From: Phoma sp. XZ068
Lineage: Eukaryota; Ascomycota; Dothideomycetes; Pleosporales; Didymellaceae
NCBI GenBank assembly: GCA_004835665.1
Contig: RBKR01000013.1
Coordinates: forward strand, 1,302,001 to 1,366,000
Direction of reading: 5' to 3'
Length of the DNA stretch: 64,000 bases
Positions 36,672-48,940 of the stretch are shown here, piece after piece. Both the position numbers and the translations under genes were made by a program. Position 1 is the first letter of the stretch, and every line of letters begins with the position of its first letter. The notes under the pieces were generated by a model. That model was not told where the DNA came from. It searched no databases and was given only the letters and a program-made list of their open reading frames with translations.

Positions 36672-38144
36672 ATGAGCCGACATCACCCAATGTGGATATC
36701 GAAAGAAGCCCCAGGTACCAAGGCAAATTCGGACCAAGATGTCTCAACGCCACAATCTGCCTCCATGATCGAAAAAGACGACATTGCTTCACCTCCTGAT
36801 ACGGGACCCAGTTCTGAAACCGTTACCGAAGATTCAATAGAACCTCGACAGGATCCAGTACCGCCGCCAAATGGTGGCTATGGTTGGGTCTGCACATTGT
36901 GCGTCGCGCTCATCAATGCGCATACCTGGGGCATCAATTCCTCCTATGGCGTGTTCCTCGCCCATTATTTGAGAACAGAAACCTTCCCTGGTGCGACATA
37001 TCTTCAGTTTGCCTTTGTGGGTGGCCTGTCGATCTCGCTTGCGATGTTGATATCGCCATTGGCCACTCTATCAACCCGCAAATATGGAACTCGTCTGACG
37101 CTGCTCGTTGGCGTGGTGCTTGAGACGGCTGGCCTAATTGGAGCATCATTTGCTACTAGTATATGGCAGCTTTTCTTGAGTCAAGGAGTAGCCTTCGGAT
37201 TTGGCATGGGCTTCCTCTTCGTCGCGTCCGTTGGTGTTCCGGCACAGTGGTTTACCACGAAAAGATCCCTTGCAAATGGTGTCAGTTCGTCCGGCTCTGG
37301 ATTCGGCGGTCTTTTGTACTCTCTGGCAGCTGGCGCCATGATTAAGTCTATTGGATTAGCTTGGTGTTTTCGAGTACTGGGGATAGTGTCATTTGGCGTC
37401 AACATCATCTGTGTGCTCCTCATTCGCGACCGCAACAAGATCATCGGATCGCGACACAAGACACTCGATGTCAACTTGACAAAGCGGCCAGAGTTTATCC
37501 TTCTCAGTGCCTACGGCTTTTTGTCGATGCTCGGCTACATCGCTCTTGTTTTCTCCATGGCTGACTATGCCAGAAGCATCGGGTTGAACGACTCACAAGC
37601 GTCCATTATCTCTGCTCTCTTGAATTTAGGCCAAGGAATTGGGCGACCACTGATGGGATACTTCTCTGACAATGCTGGGCGGATTAACATGGCTGGATCG
37701 GCTACCTTCCTATGCGGCCTCTTAGCCTTGGTTGTTTGGAGCTTCGCGAAAAGCTATGGAGTGCTCATCTTCTATGCGCTAGCAGGTGGCACCGTGGCCG
37801 GTACGTTCTGGGCAACTGTCGGACCAGTAACAGTGGAGGTTGTTGGGCTTCAAGATCTGCCATCCGCGCTCAATTTAGAGTGGTTGGTGACTGTGTTGCC
37901 GTGTACCTTCAGTGAACCCATAGCCCTCGAGCTGGTCGCGGGTACTGGAGGCTACTTAGGTGCAAGTCTCTTCGTCGGCTTCATTTACATCGGTGCAGCT
38001 GCATGTGCGTTGTTGGTACGAGGATGGAAGATTGGCGAATTGGACGAAATTGCGAGGCTGAACAGTGAAGATCCGCACGGCATGAGCACTCTAGATGTGG
38101 ATATGGGATCGACTAACGAAGCGGCAAGAAAGCAAGGAGAATAA
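36672..38144 (+). CDS. MFS transporter, monocarboxylate-porter (MCT) type
   Basis: The intronless product has 490 residues from the ATG at 36672; an in-frame ATG at 36606 would add 22. After an acidic N-terminal tail, PPNGGYGWVC is the hallmark of fungal MCT-like MFS proteins. Twelve hydrophobic segments can be counted, with the loop-2/3 motif around STRKYGTRL and YFSDNAGRINM at the half boundary. It is probably a plasma-membrane carrier for a small organic acid or a metabolite. It is convergent with the glutamate 5-kinase-like gene (278 nt apart), so the two may share a local function, but that is inference. Confidence 0.88.
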   Translation: MSRHHPMWISKEAPGTKANSDQDVSTPQSASMIEKDDIASPPDTGPSSETVTEDSIEPRQDPVPPPNGGYGWVCTLCVALINAHTWGINSSYGVFLAHYLRTETFPGATYLQFAFVGGLSISLAMLISPLATLSTRKYGTRLTLLVGVVLETAGLIGASFATSIWQLFLSQGVAFGFGMGFLFVASVGVPAQWFTTKRSLANGVSSSGSGFGGLLYSLAAGAMIKSIGLAWCFRVLGIVSFGVNIICVLLIRDRNKIIGSRHKTLDVNLTKRPEFILLSAYGFLSMLGYIALVFSMADYARSIGLNDSQASIISALLNLGQGIGRPLMGYFSDNAGRINMAGSATFLCGLLALVVWSFAKSYGVLIFYALAGGTVAGTFWATVGPVTVEVVGLQDLPSALNLEWLVTVLPCTFSEPIALELVAGTGGYLGASLFVGFIYIGAAACALLVRGWKIGELDEIARLNSEDPHGMSTLDVDMGSTNEAARKQGE

Positions 38145-38422
38145 CAATGCTAAAAAATATTTGGAAATGGCGAAAAGTGTAAGATGTTAGCTATACATTC
38201 GTTGTAAGAAGAAGCTCATATCATAGTGGAGGCATAGTATTTGTGTTCTTGAACTTGTGTTTCAGATCAGTTATGTCGCTGGATAACTTCTCTTGTGGTA
38301 TACTTGGAGTGCTGTAATAAGCAAATACGACCTGTGCTAGGTAGAAAAAATCCAATTCTCATACAATCTAAATACTACTCAAACAAAGGAAAATACAGCT
38401 GAATATATTGATAGTGACGGTT

Positions 38423-39625
38423 CTATGTAGTAGAAGCTACCTTTGCGATCCCAAGAGATGCGAAGGAAGAAAAACGTTGCGGGTTGGCTTCAGGCAGGAA
38501 GAGAGTGTGTGGTGGCCGCACACTCTCCTCACTCTCACGCGAAGCATTCTTGGTGGATCTGAAATCGACTGCCTCCGATGCAAGGGTTTCCCAGCATTGG
38601 TCGTTATAGTACTCGAGTATCTCCGTTACAACTACCGGACTTGACGAAGATGCAATGACGGTGAAGATCCCAGCCGATGATGCAGTCTCAGCGGCACGGA
38701 GCTTAGTTTCCATACCACCAGTTCCGTTCGGCGAGCCCGGGCCTAGCTTTGAGGAGTCGACTAGAAATTTTGCCGTTAATAACACCGGACTTCATGTACA
38801 ACAGATCAGAAGGAGCTTACTGCGACTTCTCAATGAGCTAATGGAAGTGACCAGCTCAATCCTTGAAGCATGGGCGTCATACTTGGGATTGCTTGCGTAC
38901 AGCGAATCCACATCAGTGAGCAAGAATAGGTAAGATGCTTGGACCATGACTGCGGTGATTGCACTCAGAGTATCATTATCCCCGATGCGAATCTCCTAGT
39001 TCCAAAATGTCAGCAGTCAGCACAGACCACCAGACTGGATGCCTTACTTTTGTGGACAAGGTGTCATTCTCGTTCACTATTGGCACCACGCCCATTGAGA
39101 AGAGTTCATTGAAGGTCCGAACGGCATTATCGTACCGGTTTGGCTAATAGTGAATTGGGATTAGCCTTGACTGCCACGTTCACGACTGGGAATCTTACCG
39201 TTGAAACGTCGTCATGCGTAAGCAGAATTTGTGCAACGGGAATCTTTCTTTCAGCGAAGATCTTTGACCACATCGAGATCATCTCCCCCTGCCCGATTGC
39301 TGCAAGTGCCTGTAGGATCAACCAATTGGTATTCGGGCCGACGCAGGGGTGGCGGCGATTCGCTTACCTGCTTGCCAGATAGCCTTTCGGGACGGGATCT
39401 ACGATGCAACCGCAGTAACCCAAAACCAACGGCGCCAGAGCTGACGAGAACGACTCTATAACCAGCACCATGGAGAGCTGCGATAGTAGACACCACACCG
39501 CGGAGGAGAGAGCTTTGAATGTCGTTGGTCGCTTCGTGAATGATAGAAGAGGTACCGATCTTGATAACGATTGTGCAAGGTAAAGCATAGCTGATAGCGA
39601 ATGCTGGAGGACTGGATGATGCCAT
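38423..39625 (-). CDS. Glutamate 5-kinase-like protein lacking the PUA domain
   Basis: Exons 39625-39368, 39309-39199, 39143-39048, 38995-38821 and 38760-38423 give 325 residues. The amino-acid-kinase fold is clear: [70 protein letters not shown] and GTGGMETKL. The enzyme phosphorylates glutamate to gamma-glutamyl phosphate, the first step of proline synthesis. Fungal enzymes normally continue into a PUA domain of about 100 residues after the HTLFLP segment. Here the frame stops about 20 residues later, and the downstream 280 bp contains no PUA exon. This is probably a paralogue, not the housekeeping copy. An in-frame ATG at 39703 is an alternative start. Confidence 0.85.
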
Positions 39626-40851
39626 TGTCAAGATCTCACCAGAGTGATTTCGAGGACAGAAAGAATTTGCAGATAGAGCGGCAAGCGGGCTCACAGCACG
39701 CACCTTTAACTTGATTCAGGATATCCCTGCAGCCTTCAGTTCCCCTGTCAAGTGTACGACGTACACAATTCCCACGGCGAGTTCTCGGGTCGCCAAGTTG
39801 ATGTCAATGGGTGCATGCAACAGGGAAGGTAAAAATTCTGTGCACCTGCGTGGAACCGCAATGCAGCCGCCGTCACAAGGGATGGCAGACTAGGGTCAGC
39901 AACTACACGACATAACTGCAAATTTCAATAAACCCAAGTCATTATGCTTGCAAACTAACCAATTTGTAGATCGACAGATGTGCCTCTCAATGTCGCCATT
40001 CTCACCCCCGGGTACCAAAACGCTCGGTCGCCAACGTTACAGTCAAGGTGGAGTTGCAGTTAAGGCGTAGTATTATGGTGTATAAACGGCTCAATTTCGA
40101 GCACTAAAGGCAGCTATTGGTAGGGAACGGACCGATCCAGACACAAGATGCGCTCCACCGTCGCGGGCCTGGCCAGTCGAGATGGGTACTAGTGTTTGAC
40201 CCAATGATCAATGAGCCGTTCGTGGCATCTTGTAGGCGCATAGACCTCTGGTATCACAACAGTGACATTACTGTGGGGGTATCCTCTCCAAACGGGGTCC
40301 ACGCACTTTGCCAAGCATGGCCATGGACTGGGGTATTGAATGATGGCGCCCAGCATGGGTTGTGATATGATACATTGGTGTATCCTGATACTCGATCATC
40401 ATTTCTAGTACCACTTCAACAATGGTCTGTAGTGGCAAGCATCAATACGAGACCAGCGATGTAACCAGTCAACCGGTAGCATGGAAGCACTGCGAGAATG
40501 AGCAACGTGGTCAGCCTACAGGGTACTGTTTCGCCGAACGGTAGGACCGCCACCGGCATTGTCACTGAATGATGTTCGGATGTGATGCATCTTGCATGTA
40601 GCTTGACCCGCGGGGAAAGTCAGCCATGATGTACATCTACGCGCCAAAACAGTATGCTCATAATTACACCGCAAGTGGATCCAGAATTCATCAACTCGCG
40701 ACCAAAAGACTTGCATAAGATTCGAGCTGACGAGGACATACAGTTGAGCTAGTCCGGAAGCTGCGGTAGCCTTCACGACCCCAGCATGGGAGGCTTTCTA
40801 CCTACTGCAGTATCGTGTGCGAATTAGAGCCTTGGCAGTTATTATGGAGTG
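39626..40851. other. Divergent spacer
   Basis: Between the glutamate-kinase-like gene and the CYP504-type gene. No supported coding frame. Confidence 0.5.
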
Positions 40852-40859
40852 TATAAAAG
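40852..40859 (+). promoter_or_regulatory. TATA box of the CYP504-type gene
   Basis: TATAAAAG lies 71 nt upstream of the ATG at 40923. Confidence 0.6.
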
Positions 40860-40922
40860 TCCTCATGTGCGAGGAAAACGTAGGAAGACAAGTATCAAAC
40901 TCATTGCCTACTCTTCATCAGT

Positions 40923-43132
40923 ATGAGTACCTTCTACAACTCTTCTTTCAACGCTACGGAGGCGGTGCCTGGCACAGAAGTTCCTCTGGGCCTTTTTCAT
41001 GCTGCTAAGGATTCCAATGTCCTATATGCTTCGGCAGCATTTACAATCACCGCTTTAATCTTTGGCACATTTCAAGCTGGTCGAAAAGTCTTGCTCCGCA
41101 TCTTTTGGTTCTTTGACCAGTTGCTCGGCGGCGCTCCTCATTCAGTCACTCTTCCAGGCCCCCCTGGCGTTCCAGTATTCGGAAATCTTTTGGAGGTAAG
41201 TTGCTAACCAACTACTCGAAGCGTCCATCTAACCCATAAATTCAGTTGAGAAATGGACATGTCACGAAGATTGCCGAGTGGACCAAGAAGTATGGTGATG
41301 TAATCCGCGTATCGCTCGGTGAACGTGAGGCAGTAAGCAAACATCTACCGATTTGAGTGGAAAGGTTAATTAATTCTATCACACAGGTCTTCATCAATAG
41401 TCACAAGGCTCTTGCACAAACAGTCGTTCAGCAAGGCCCTGCCTACCAATCACGCCCGACCTTCAAACTCTTCCACAACGATTATGCGTCCAACGGTATC
41501 TGGACTGTCGGAAGTGAGTCTCATTGCAAGTGAATCACAAGTGCTCGAGAGCTGACGACATTCCCCCACAGCATCGCCTTTCAGTGACCGTCTTGCTCGC
41601 ACCCGCAAGGCTCTTTCTTCTCAAATTGCTCCTCGCCTTCTTCCAGTTTACACACCCGTCATTCACCCAAAGCTCAAGAAGCTTTTCGGCGAGATTCTTG
41701 AATTGAGCTATGGTCCATCCATTGACATGGCTGAGAAACTTCATCGTTTTGGCACCGGCCAAGTTTCAGAGCAGCTTATGGGTACACCGCTCGATGACGA
41801 GGTTGTAGGAATGCTTGCTGAGAACGAGACAAACATTTGTGAGTGGCTGGCTTAGCGTTCTGCCGCAGTTGTTGATATATGCTTACGATGTGTTACAGTC
41901 CGCCAGCGTACTATTGGATCACCTGCTCGCGATTACATCCCTGCTTTGCGAGGCGCCGGCTGGCTCCGATATGTAGCCGGTAAGTCGCTTGGTGTTCAGA
42001 AATGGACATACGACGAAAAGGAGGAGAAGGCACGCGAGTACCGCTCGAAGCAGCAGGTCTACATTGGCAAGATGCTTGACGGGCTCAGAGAGCGCGTTGC
42101 ATCTGGAGATCAAACTCCATCGATTCTCGGCAATATCCTCCGCCAAAGTCTCCTAAAGGATGAAGAAGTCTTGTTAGCTTCGTACACTGGTAGTAAGTTC
42201 TTTGCCGCTTCCATCAATTTAGTCAGTGCGTTGTACTAACAATAAATCTACAGTTGCTGCTGGTGTCAATCTTGGTTACTCACTCACCTGGATCATTGGC
42301 TACATCGCTAGTCGCCCGGACTTGCAGCAGAGTGGCTATGAAGCTATCCGTGAGGTTTACAATGGCGAGCCGCCCAAGCCTCATGAATATGACCGCGTTG
42401 AATTCGTCAAAGCTCTCCACACCGTTCGTATCCCGATCCTTTGTATTAGGGAACTCAATTGGCTAACTTTCTGTAACAGGAAGGTTCCCGTATCTACACA
42501 CCCGTACGTCTCGGCTTTCCCCGTGAAACGCTTGATGGCGCCAGCTACAACGGCCATAAAATTCCTCGCGGCATGGTGCGTATTCCTCTACTTATTACAG
42601 CCTCTGATTTGCCTAACAATATCTGTAGCTCGTCATCATGAACCTGTTGGCTGCTAACCGTGATCCCGTCTCGTTTGACAGCCCCAACGAATTCCTTCCC
42701 GAGCGTTGGTTGAATGGCCGCAAGGGCCGTACCGACCTCCAACACGAAGGTGGTGACAAATTGGGTGTCACACACTTGACATATGGCGCAGGTCGTCGCG
42801 TCTGCCCGGGTATCGACAGTAAGTTCCATTGCCATGCAAGAAACACACACCTCCCGCTAACTCTTCCTTTAGTGGCCAACCGCGGACTCTACTCGACCCT
42901 TGTACTACTCTTGCACTTCTTCACATGGGAGCGCCAGCCCCTTGACGAAGAGCAGAAGAAGCATGTCTTCCCTCCTTTCCGTGCAGAGCGCGAATGCTCG
43001 CTTGAAATGGACGCTATTGGCGACACCGCCACGCCTACTGAAGCGCAGGCTATTCCGTGGTCGGCAGGTATCAAATTCCATTGCCGTGACCCCGATGCTC
43101 TTCGCGCATGGCTTATCTCTGACGAGCACTAA
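40923..43132 (+). CDS. Cytochrome P450, CYP504 (phenylacetate hydroxylase) type
   Basis: Nine exons, 40923-41195, 41246-41332, 41387-41513, 41572-41838, 41899-42189, 42254-42423, 42480-42575, 42629-42818 and 42873-43132, give 586 residues in one frame. It has one N-terminal span, the LPGPPGVPVFGN hinge, the VAAGVNLGYSLTW I-helix region, PERWL and the haem loop YGAGRRVCPGID. The C-terminal third (MANRGLYSTLVLLLHFF, then ECSLEMDAIGDTATPTEAQ) closely follows the CYP504 family, which hydroxylates phenylacetate or hydroxyphenylacetate on the way to homogentisate. No homogentisate-pathway gene lies near it, so its exact substrate is open. The haem loop has Tyr in place of the usual Phe. Confidence 0.9.
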
Positions 43133-43998
43133 GTATGCGGTAGAAGGCCGATATTCGGTGCTTCTAGCCTCTCCTTCAAGAGATGCATGGAAACTTTGTT
43201 CGATGTCTGTTACGAACAGTATTTTGTTTTGTTGGAACTTTCGTTGATGAATCTAGGAGGCGTTCTTAAAATGCAATGTATTGATGCTTTACAACTTGTG
43301 CTCCTGATGTTTGAAGATTACAAGTTTTGTCAGCAAAGATTATGAGACATCTGTTCGAAGAATACATCAAATGGTACCAACAATGAATCTGACTAGTTTG
43401 AACCTCAGATAGAATCTGACATGATCAAAAGATACCCCTTCATGTGCCTGTTATCCTTCTTAGCTTCCCCATTTTCAGACTGCTAGGCGAAGCCCACAAG
43501 CAAATATCGAATCGAATATGCCACCAGCTCTATACTCATCAAGCGTTGAGCGAAAGCCATTGCTAGTCTACTAGGTAACGTGCTTTCTGCCGGTCAACTC
43601 AACTTTTTGCAGGTAGGAGCCACGGGGTGCAGCCAAACAGTTTTTCCATTTAGTCTGAGTTGGTAGCAAACACCAGGCAACTTAAAGTAAGGCCTCAAGA
43701 GTAGAACATACACTCTGACACCGCAGAAACAGTGCTTCGTGAAGAGGACTTAGTTTAGCTGGCTCCTTTTGTTGCCAGCTTGGGTCCAGTACATCCATCA
43801 ACCTACATGGACATTGGCTTTGGGGATGCAGGTCCTGAATTTATCCCCAAGATGGTACTTGCGCTTGACACATATTGCTATCCCCAGCATTGGTATGGAT
43901 CGAAGCTGGAATAAAATTACTGGAAATCAGGGTAAGTAATACCCAATCTACAGGCTCTGCACCACTTTCAAGAAAGCATTCTATTGTGCGAGCAAGTC
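43133..43998. other. Convergent spacer
   Basis: Between the CYP504-type gene and the 3' end of the CHAT gene. No gene recognised. Confidence 0.5.
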
Positions 43999-46900
43999 CT
44001 AGCAACCTATGTGTATGAATGGCGCCCAAGCTAATACATTTTCACCTGAATTTCTTTTTTTCCTCAATCCCCTTGTACCCGTTGATCTGAATCCGTCCAA
44101 GACAGTATGAAGAAGCTTGCATATTGGTACTGTATGCCAAGGCTCCCTTCTTCTTCAGTGGCCTCAACACCGCCGATTAAGTGCTGGTAGAATGCCACCA
44201 TGATGGCATTCGCTGCGTCATTATCCGCCTGCCACAACGTACCAACTACATGTGGAAACCCCAGTAACTGAAAGCAACTGGCAAGGTGTATCGCTTCGTC
44301 AGTCAGTCCATGTGCTGAATTGTCGGCGGTCGAGCAAGCAGAGAGACAAGCAAGATGAGCGTGTCGCAAGGATACCTCGGATAAATCCCGCACTGTGAGC
44401 CTTTGTGCCAAGCCGTCAGGTCCGTCCGCAAGAAGCAAGGCGCTCTCAGAAGGATCTTCAACGTTTGCTTCGCCGTGGCAGGCAAAGTGAACAGTAGTAC
44501 AATCTCTGAGCTGCCTCAGGACCTGTTCCTTGGATGGCATCTGAAGGTGTCGGACACGCGAATTACTTGAATGTTCAACCAACCGAAGGATTGTGGAAGC
44601 TTCTTGACTCACATCCAAGTCCTTATACCCATTGGTCTTTGGCATGGTAATCATTAAGAAATTTTGATCCAACCAAGGTAACTGCACCTGTTCCCTCTCC
44701 CGCGCATACTTAAGTGCCTTGAATGTTGGGATGTAGGAGGACACTACATTAGCAGCAGTATTTTCGCGAGAATACCCCCATTGAGAACCTGCAGCATGAA
44801 GCGGCATCTTGCTTATCTCCCCTGTTGCAACCCACCATAGTTGGGGAAGGGAGCCTCGACCGCTACGTTCAAAGAATCCCAGGTTGCTCACAATAGGACG
44901 CACGGTAGTGTCCCAAAGCCATCGAAGGATATTCCGCATCTCTGCGTTTCGTTGATGATATGTCTCTGCCAAGCCATCAGTAATTTTCTCACTACCGTAG
45001 AGCTTTCGTGCAGAGGCTCGAATATCATCCTGTGTGAGATCCGGCAATGGCAATGTTCGAATACCGTCTTGGGTCACTAAGAAGGCATCACTTCCAAAGG
45101 CTGAGACATTGATGGAGACCACGGGCCCGCATTCCGCCAGTTGGACCATTTGATCGCATGTAAGACTTCTTTGGAAGTCTTCGAACCCTTCTAGATCGTG
45201 AATCTGGCTTTGAAGAACAGAAAATTGGTGTTCGTCACGAATCCGATTCGTAATCGCCGCCGAAACTGGTACTCGCGGCTGGTCCAGACTCAGCAATCTT
45301 TGGTCGGCGAGTGATGCGGTCGAGAAATTGCCTGCTACGATGGACTGTCCGATCACCGGAGCGGAGAGTCGATCTCTCAATTCGAGGTACTGGCGACCGA
45401 TATCAGGATGTGACTCTAGTAGTTTCGAGACGTCGCTTTGTGACTCCATCAGAAAGCCAGCTATGATTCCTCTTCCGGCTTCAAGCACTTCCAGCGCTTC
45501 GGATGCTGGAATTTTTCCTCTCAAGGCTGCAGCCGCAGCGAGAGCCGACAGCCCAGAAAGTTCTTTCAGCAGCCGCTGCTGGTCATCGCGTGAGAGAGAA
45601 CGAGGGCTTAGGTTTGGAAGCAAATCTACGCCGTGAGACAGCACAGAGTATGCGTTGAGCCAGTCTTCTTCCTCGGTTAGGTGAATAGCTGATAATCCAA
45701 GTAGCATGCCACACCGTAGCGCTGAGTCAATCCGAGTGCGCAACCAGCCTGTATTGCAGTTAAGTGCTTGTGCATACAGCTGCACCACCATGTTCAGATC
45801 TTCAATCTGATTCGAGTGGAATGTTTTGTCCGCGTAGTGCTTTGCCAGATTTGCAAGGAAAGTTACACGTTCCGGATTATTGATTGGCGCAATGTCGACT
45901 GCCTCTTGAAAGACATCGATGGCTTGCATCAGATCATCCAGACAATTAGTAGCTTGGTATTTACGCGACAGAGAGGCTCCGAGGGTATTCAGATGCATTG
46001 CACGTAAGGGAGCTTCCTTTGGAGTTGCTGCCACCGCTGCCTGGGCTGTCTGAATCTGCTCCTCGATTTTTTCCGAAGATTTCATGGCCAGTAATACAGA
46101 AAGTGTGTTCAAGTACGAACCCCTTCCTGGATCGTCTAGTGGGCATAGTTCCTTGACTTTCCTGGCAAGGCCAAGAGCTTCATTCAGGTCTTCATCTTGT
46201 TGTAATGCTTTGTATCTTTCTGACAAGTAGAACGCGAGATTGCCCATGCAGAGAATGCGTGCTGAATGTGTCTCCGGTAGGAGCCCAAGTGCTTGTCTCG
46301 CAAGATTCACCACCTCTGTCAGATCGTTCGTGTCCCCTCTTGACTGAAATCGGCTTAGCATACTTGAAGCTAGCCCTGACAGTCTCCGGCTCTGGTCGGG
46401 ATGGGATGGCCCTCCAATCGACAAGGCTGAGGTTTGGAAGAACTCAATTGCCTCTTCCAGGTCTTTAGAGTTGCCTGTGACCTTGAATCTTGCCGCGAGA
46501 AAGTCGCCTAGTTGTGAAGTTGAGCTGCCAGGATGCCATCTTGTGTTATGATTACTTCTCACTCCGCGCAGCATATTGATGCCTTCGTTGAGATCATCAA
46601 GTGAGTTGGTGGTTTGATACTTGGACATTATAAGTACACCTAGGTTATCCAAATTCCGTGCACGATCGAAGTGGTCAAGACTTAGGGCATTAACAGCGTC
46701 ACGTTGTAAACGAATCGCTTCGTCCCTATATTCTGCTAACCGGTCTCGATAACGTGAATTGTTACTTCGGTGGAATTCGCTTTCGAAGATTTTTCCGGCA
46801 ATGGACAGCACATCTGGTGATTTGAGAGCCGCTGGAACAAGGTCAGAGAGTTCCTCGAAGAACTGAATGGCTGCATCCAGGTCTTGTGCTGTTCCTGTCC

Positions 46901-47945
46901 GAATGTACCTGGTATGAAGTAAGTCAAGCAGGGCTGTTGCTTGGTCTATGCGGCCCGTCAGCGCTTGATGGTGAGAGAGTGCAGCACGCCTCGTGAAGGT
47001 AATGGCATTATCAAGATCGATTGTTTGTCCAAGCCAGTCGTATCGTTTCTTTAGATAGGTTCCTAGGTTTTGTAGGAATAGTGGGTTTGTGTAAGCCCCA
47101 GTTCTGGTATTGCAAACAGCAAGCTGCAACCAGTGTATGGCTTCGCGCAAATCCTCAATTCGCCCAAACTGTTCGTATTTGTCGCCGTATCGGTTGCCAA
47201 GGCCATTGTGATATGTGGCCTTCAGATCAGCATCAACACCATTGTAGGCTGCAACTGTTTGGTGCCCGATTACAATGGCATAATCCAGATCAGAAACATC
47301 TCCTTTGTGCAGGTACCGGGCACGTATCCGATTACCTAGACTATTTAGACATGTTGCCCGATTTACATCATCCGGTGCAGCTAGGCTGACAGCCTTTTCA
47401 GCTGCGCTTATGGCTTCTTGCAGGTCAAAGTCCATGGAGCTATCGTTGAACTTGGCGGCCAGTAAAGTACTGAGTGTATACCAAGATGCTGCCAGGAGCT
47501 TGCTCTCCAAGGTAGTTGCCGTAATAACACCCCTGGTCAATGTGATCGCCTCTTCCAGATCTTGCAAGCCGCCGTGCTTATCATATTTTTGTTTTAGGGT
47601 ATTGATGAGCAAATTGTAAACCTGAGTGGGTCTGGAAGGATCATCCTGCGGTAGGATGTTTAAAAGCTCCCTTATCGTGAATAAGGCCATGTTTATGTCT
47701 CTTATGAAGTTTGTTCGCTTATATCGCGTCATACATCGAGTTATTTGCGCATTTAAGAAGAATTTACGAAATTCTGTTTCAATATCCATGGTACGGCGAG
47801 CCGATTTCAAAGATTCGTGTCCAAAGGAAATAGCAAAGTCGAGGTCACTGCTAGATCCTGTTGTTTGCGATCGTCTGAAGAGAGTATCGGCAAAATGGTA
47901 CAAGATCAAAGCCTTGGCCCTCTCGTCCAAAAGCTGCGTCATCAT
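43999..47945 (-). CDS. TPR-CHAT caspase-like protease, frameshifted near its 3' end
   Basis: One large exon from 47945 encodes 1293 residues in the open frame, which stops at 44064. About 850 residues of alpha-helical tetratricopeptide-like repeats recur every 45-60 residues with LDEAI/DDLNEAI-like helices. The C-terminal CHAT (caspase HetF-associated) domain follows, with the catalytic His in VHFACHGEA (about residue 1157) and Cys in LACLSACSTAD (about 1204). The conserved closing motif WAPFIHIG is not in this frame; it lies in the neighbouring frame, which stops at 43999. A single-base loss near 44114-44119 explains this. CHAT proteases cleave partner proteins, including gasdermins, and a gasdermin-like gene is divergent from it. 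Confidence 0.85.
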
Positions 47946-48940
47946 GGATGTGCCTCAGGAACTATGGAAGATGCTCGATTGCCTCGCTTTCAGCTCTGTG
48001 CGCAATCATTGAAGGCACTTGATCCTTGAGAAAGTCGCATTTTCTATACTTGGTATTAGCCACAGGAAGAGTCACAAGAAATCACTGTATGACTTGCCTT
48101 TTTAGAGAGAGCGAGGGGCGGCGGGTGGTATCAGTCGCTGAGTGATCTTTGCTTTTCTGAGATCATCCTAAACTCGTAGCAAAATGGTGGAGGTCGAGAA
48201 CAAACACTTTGCCTTGCAAGGGCAAAACCATTACGTAAGCCTATAGCTGAATGCCAGCTGACCTTAAGCTCTTAGCCGACAGCTTGTGGGTGTATGCGCG
48301 AGGGCAGCGCCATTGCCTGCAATAATAATGGTGATGCTCCAGCATAACCCCGCAGCTGCAAGCCAAGGTTGTGTTCGGCTAGCTTGCAGCAGGAGAGGTT
48401 GCAAAGGTCCTCATGGCAGTCACCAAGGTTCAGCTTAATGCAAGGATCTATTCAGCTGAGGGGTTAAAAAATCGAAGGACCGAACACATGGACATCGCTA
48501 GCTATTCTGAGACAGCGTCAACATGGATTGCTTCCTGACCAGTCTTTGGGGAAATCGCATAAGTGCCTACTCTCACATGCCCTGCTGCTCAAGATACAAG
48601 CATATTTCACATTGTTAAGTCGCGGAGACACTTTCTATGATGAGCCGACGTTGCCGTTACCAGTTCTAAATTCTCTGCGGAGCACGTATGCTATTACAGG
48701 CCTTTGCAGACAAATCCTTTTGTTAATGTGGTATCAAACTAGATCGAGTAAGGTCGAGATTCAGGTCGTTCGACAACGCAAGCATCTGTGGATCGCACAA
48801 CGAAGAGTCGTCATCCATAAGAATACTCAACAGAGCAATAATCTCTACGCTCTCAGGGAACGACCACAGGGTCACAGTCAAGGCACGTTAGCATCTTAAT
48901 CAGGAATTTATAGGACGTTGTGAATGACTGATCCAGAACG
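47946..48940. other. Divergent promoter region between the CHAT and gasdermin-like genes
   Basis: About 1 kb separates the two start codons. No convincing coding frame was found. The arrangement allows shared regulation of the pair. Confidence 0.5.

Noticed and set aside
22400..39700. Classical secondary-metabolite cluster
   Set aside because: SDR, P450 and MFS genes are present but there is no PKS, NRPS, terpene cyclase or DMATS backbone gene in the window.
44064..44130. Taking the 1293-codon frame as the true C-terminus of the CHAT protein
   Set aside because: The end lacks family sequence, whereas the neighbouring frame contains the conserved closing motif; a frameshift explains it better.
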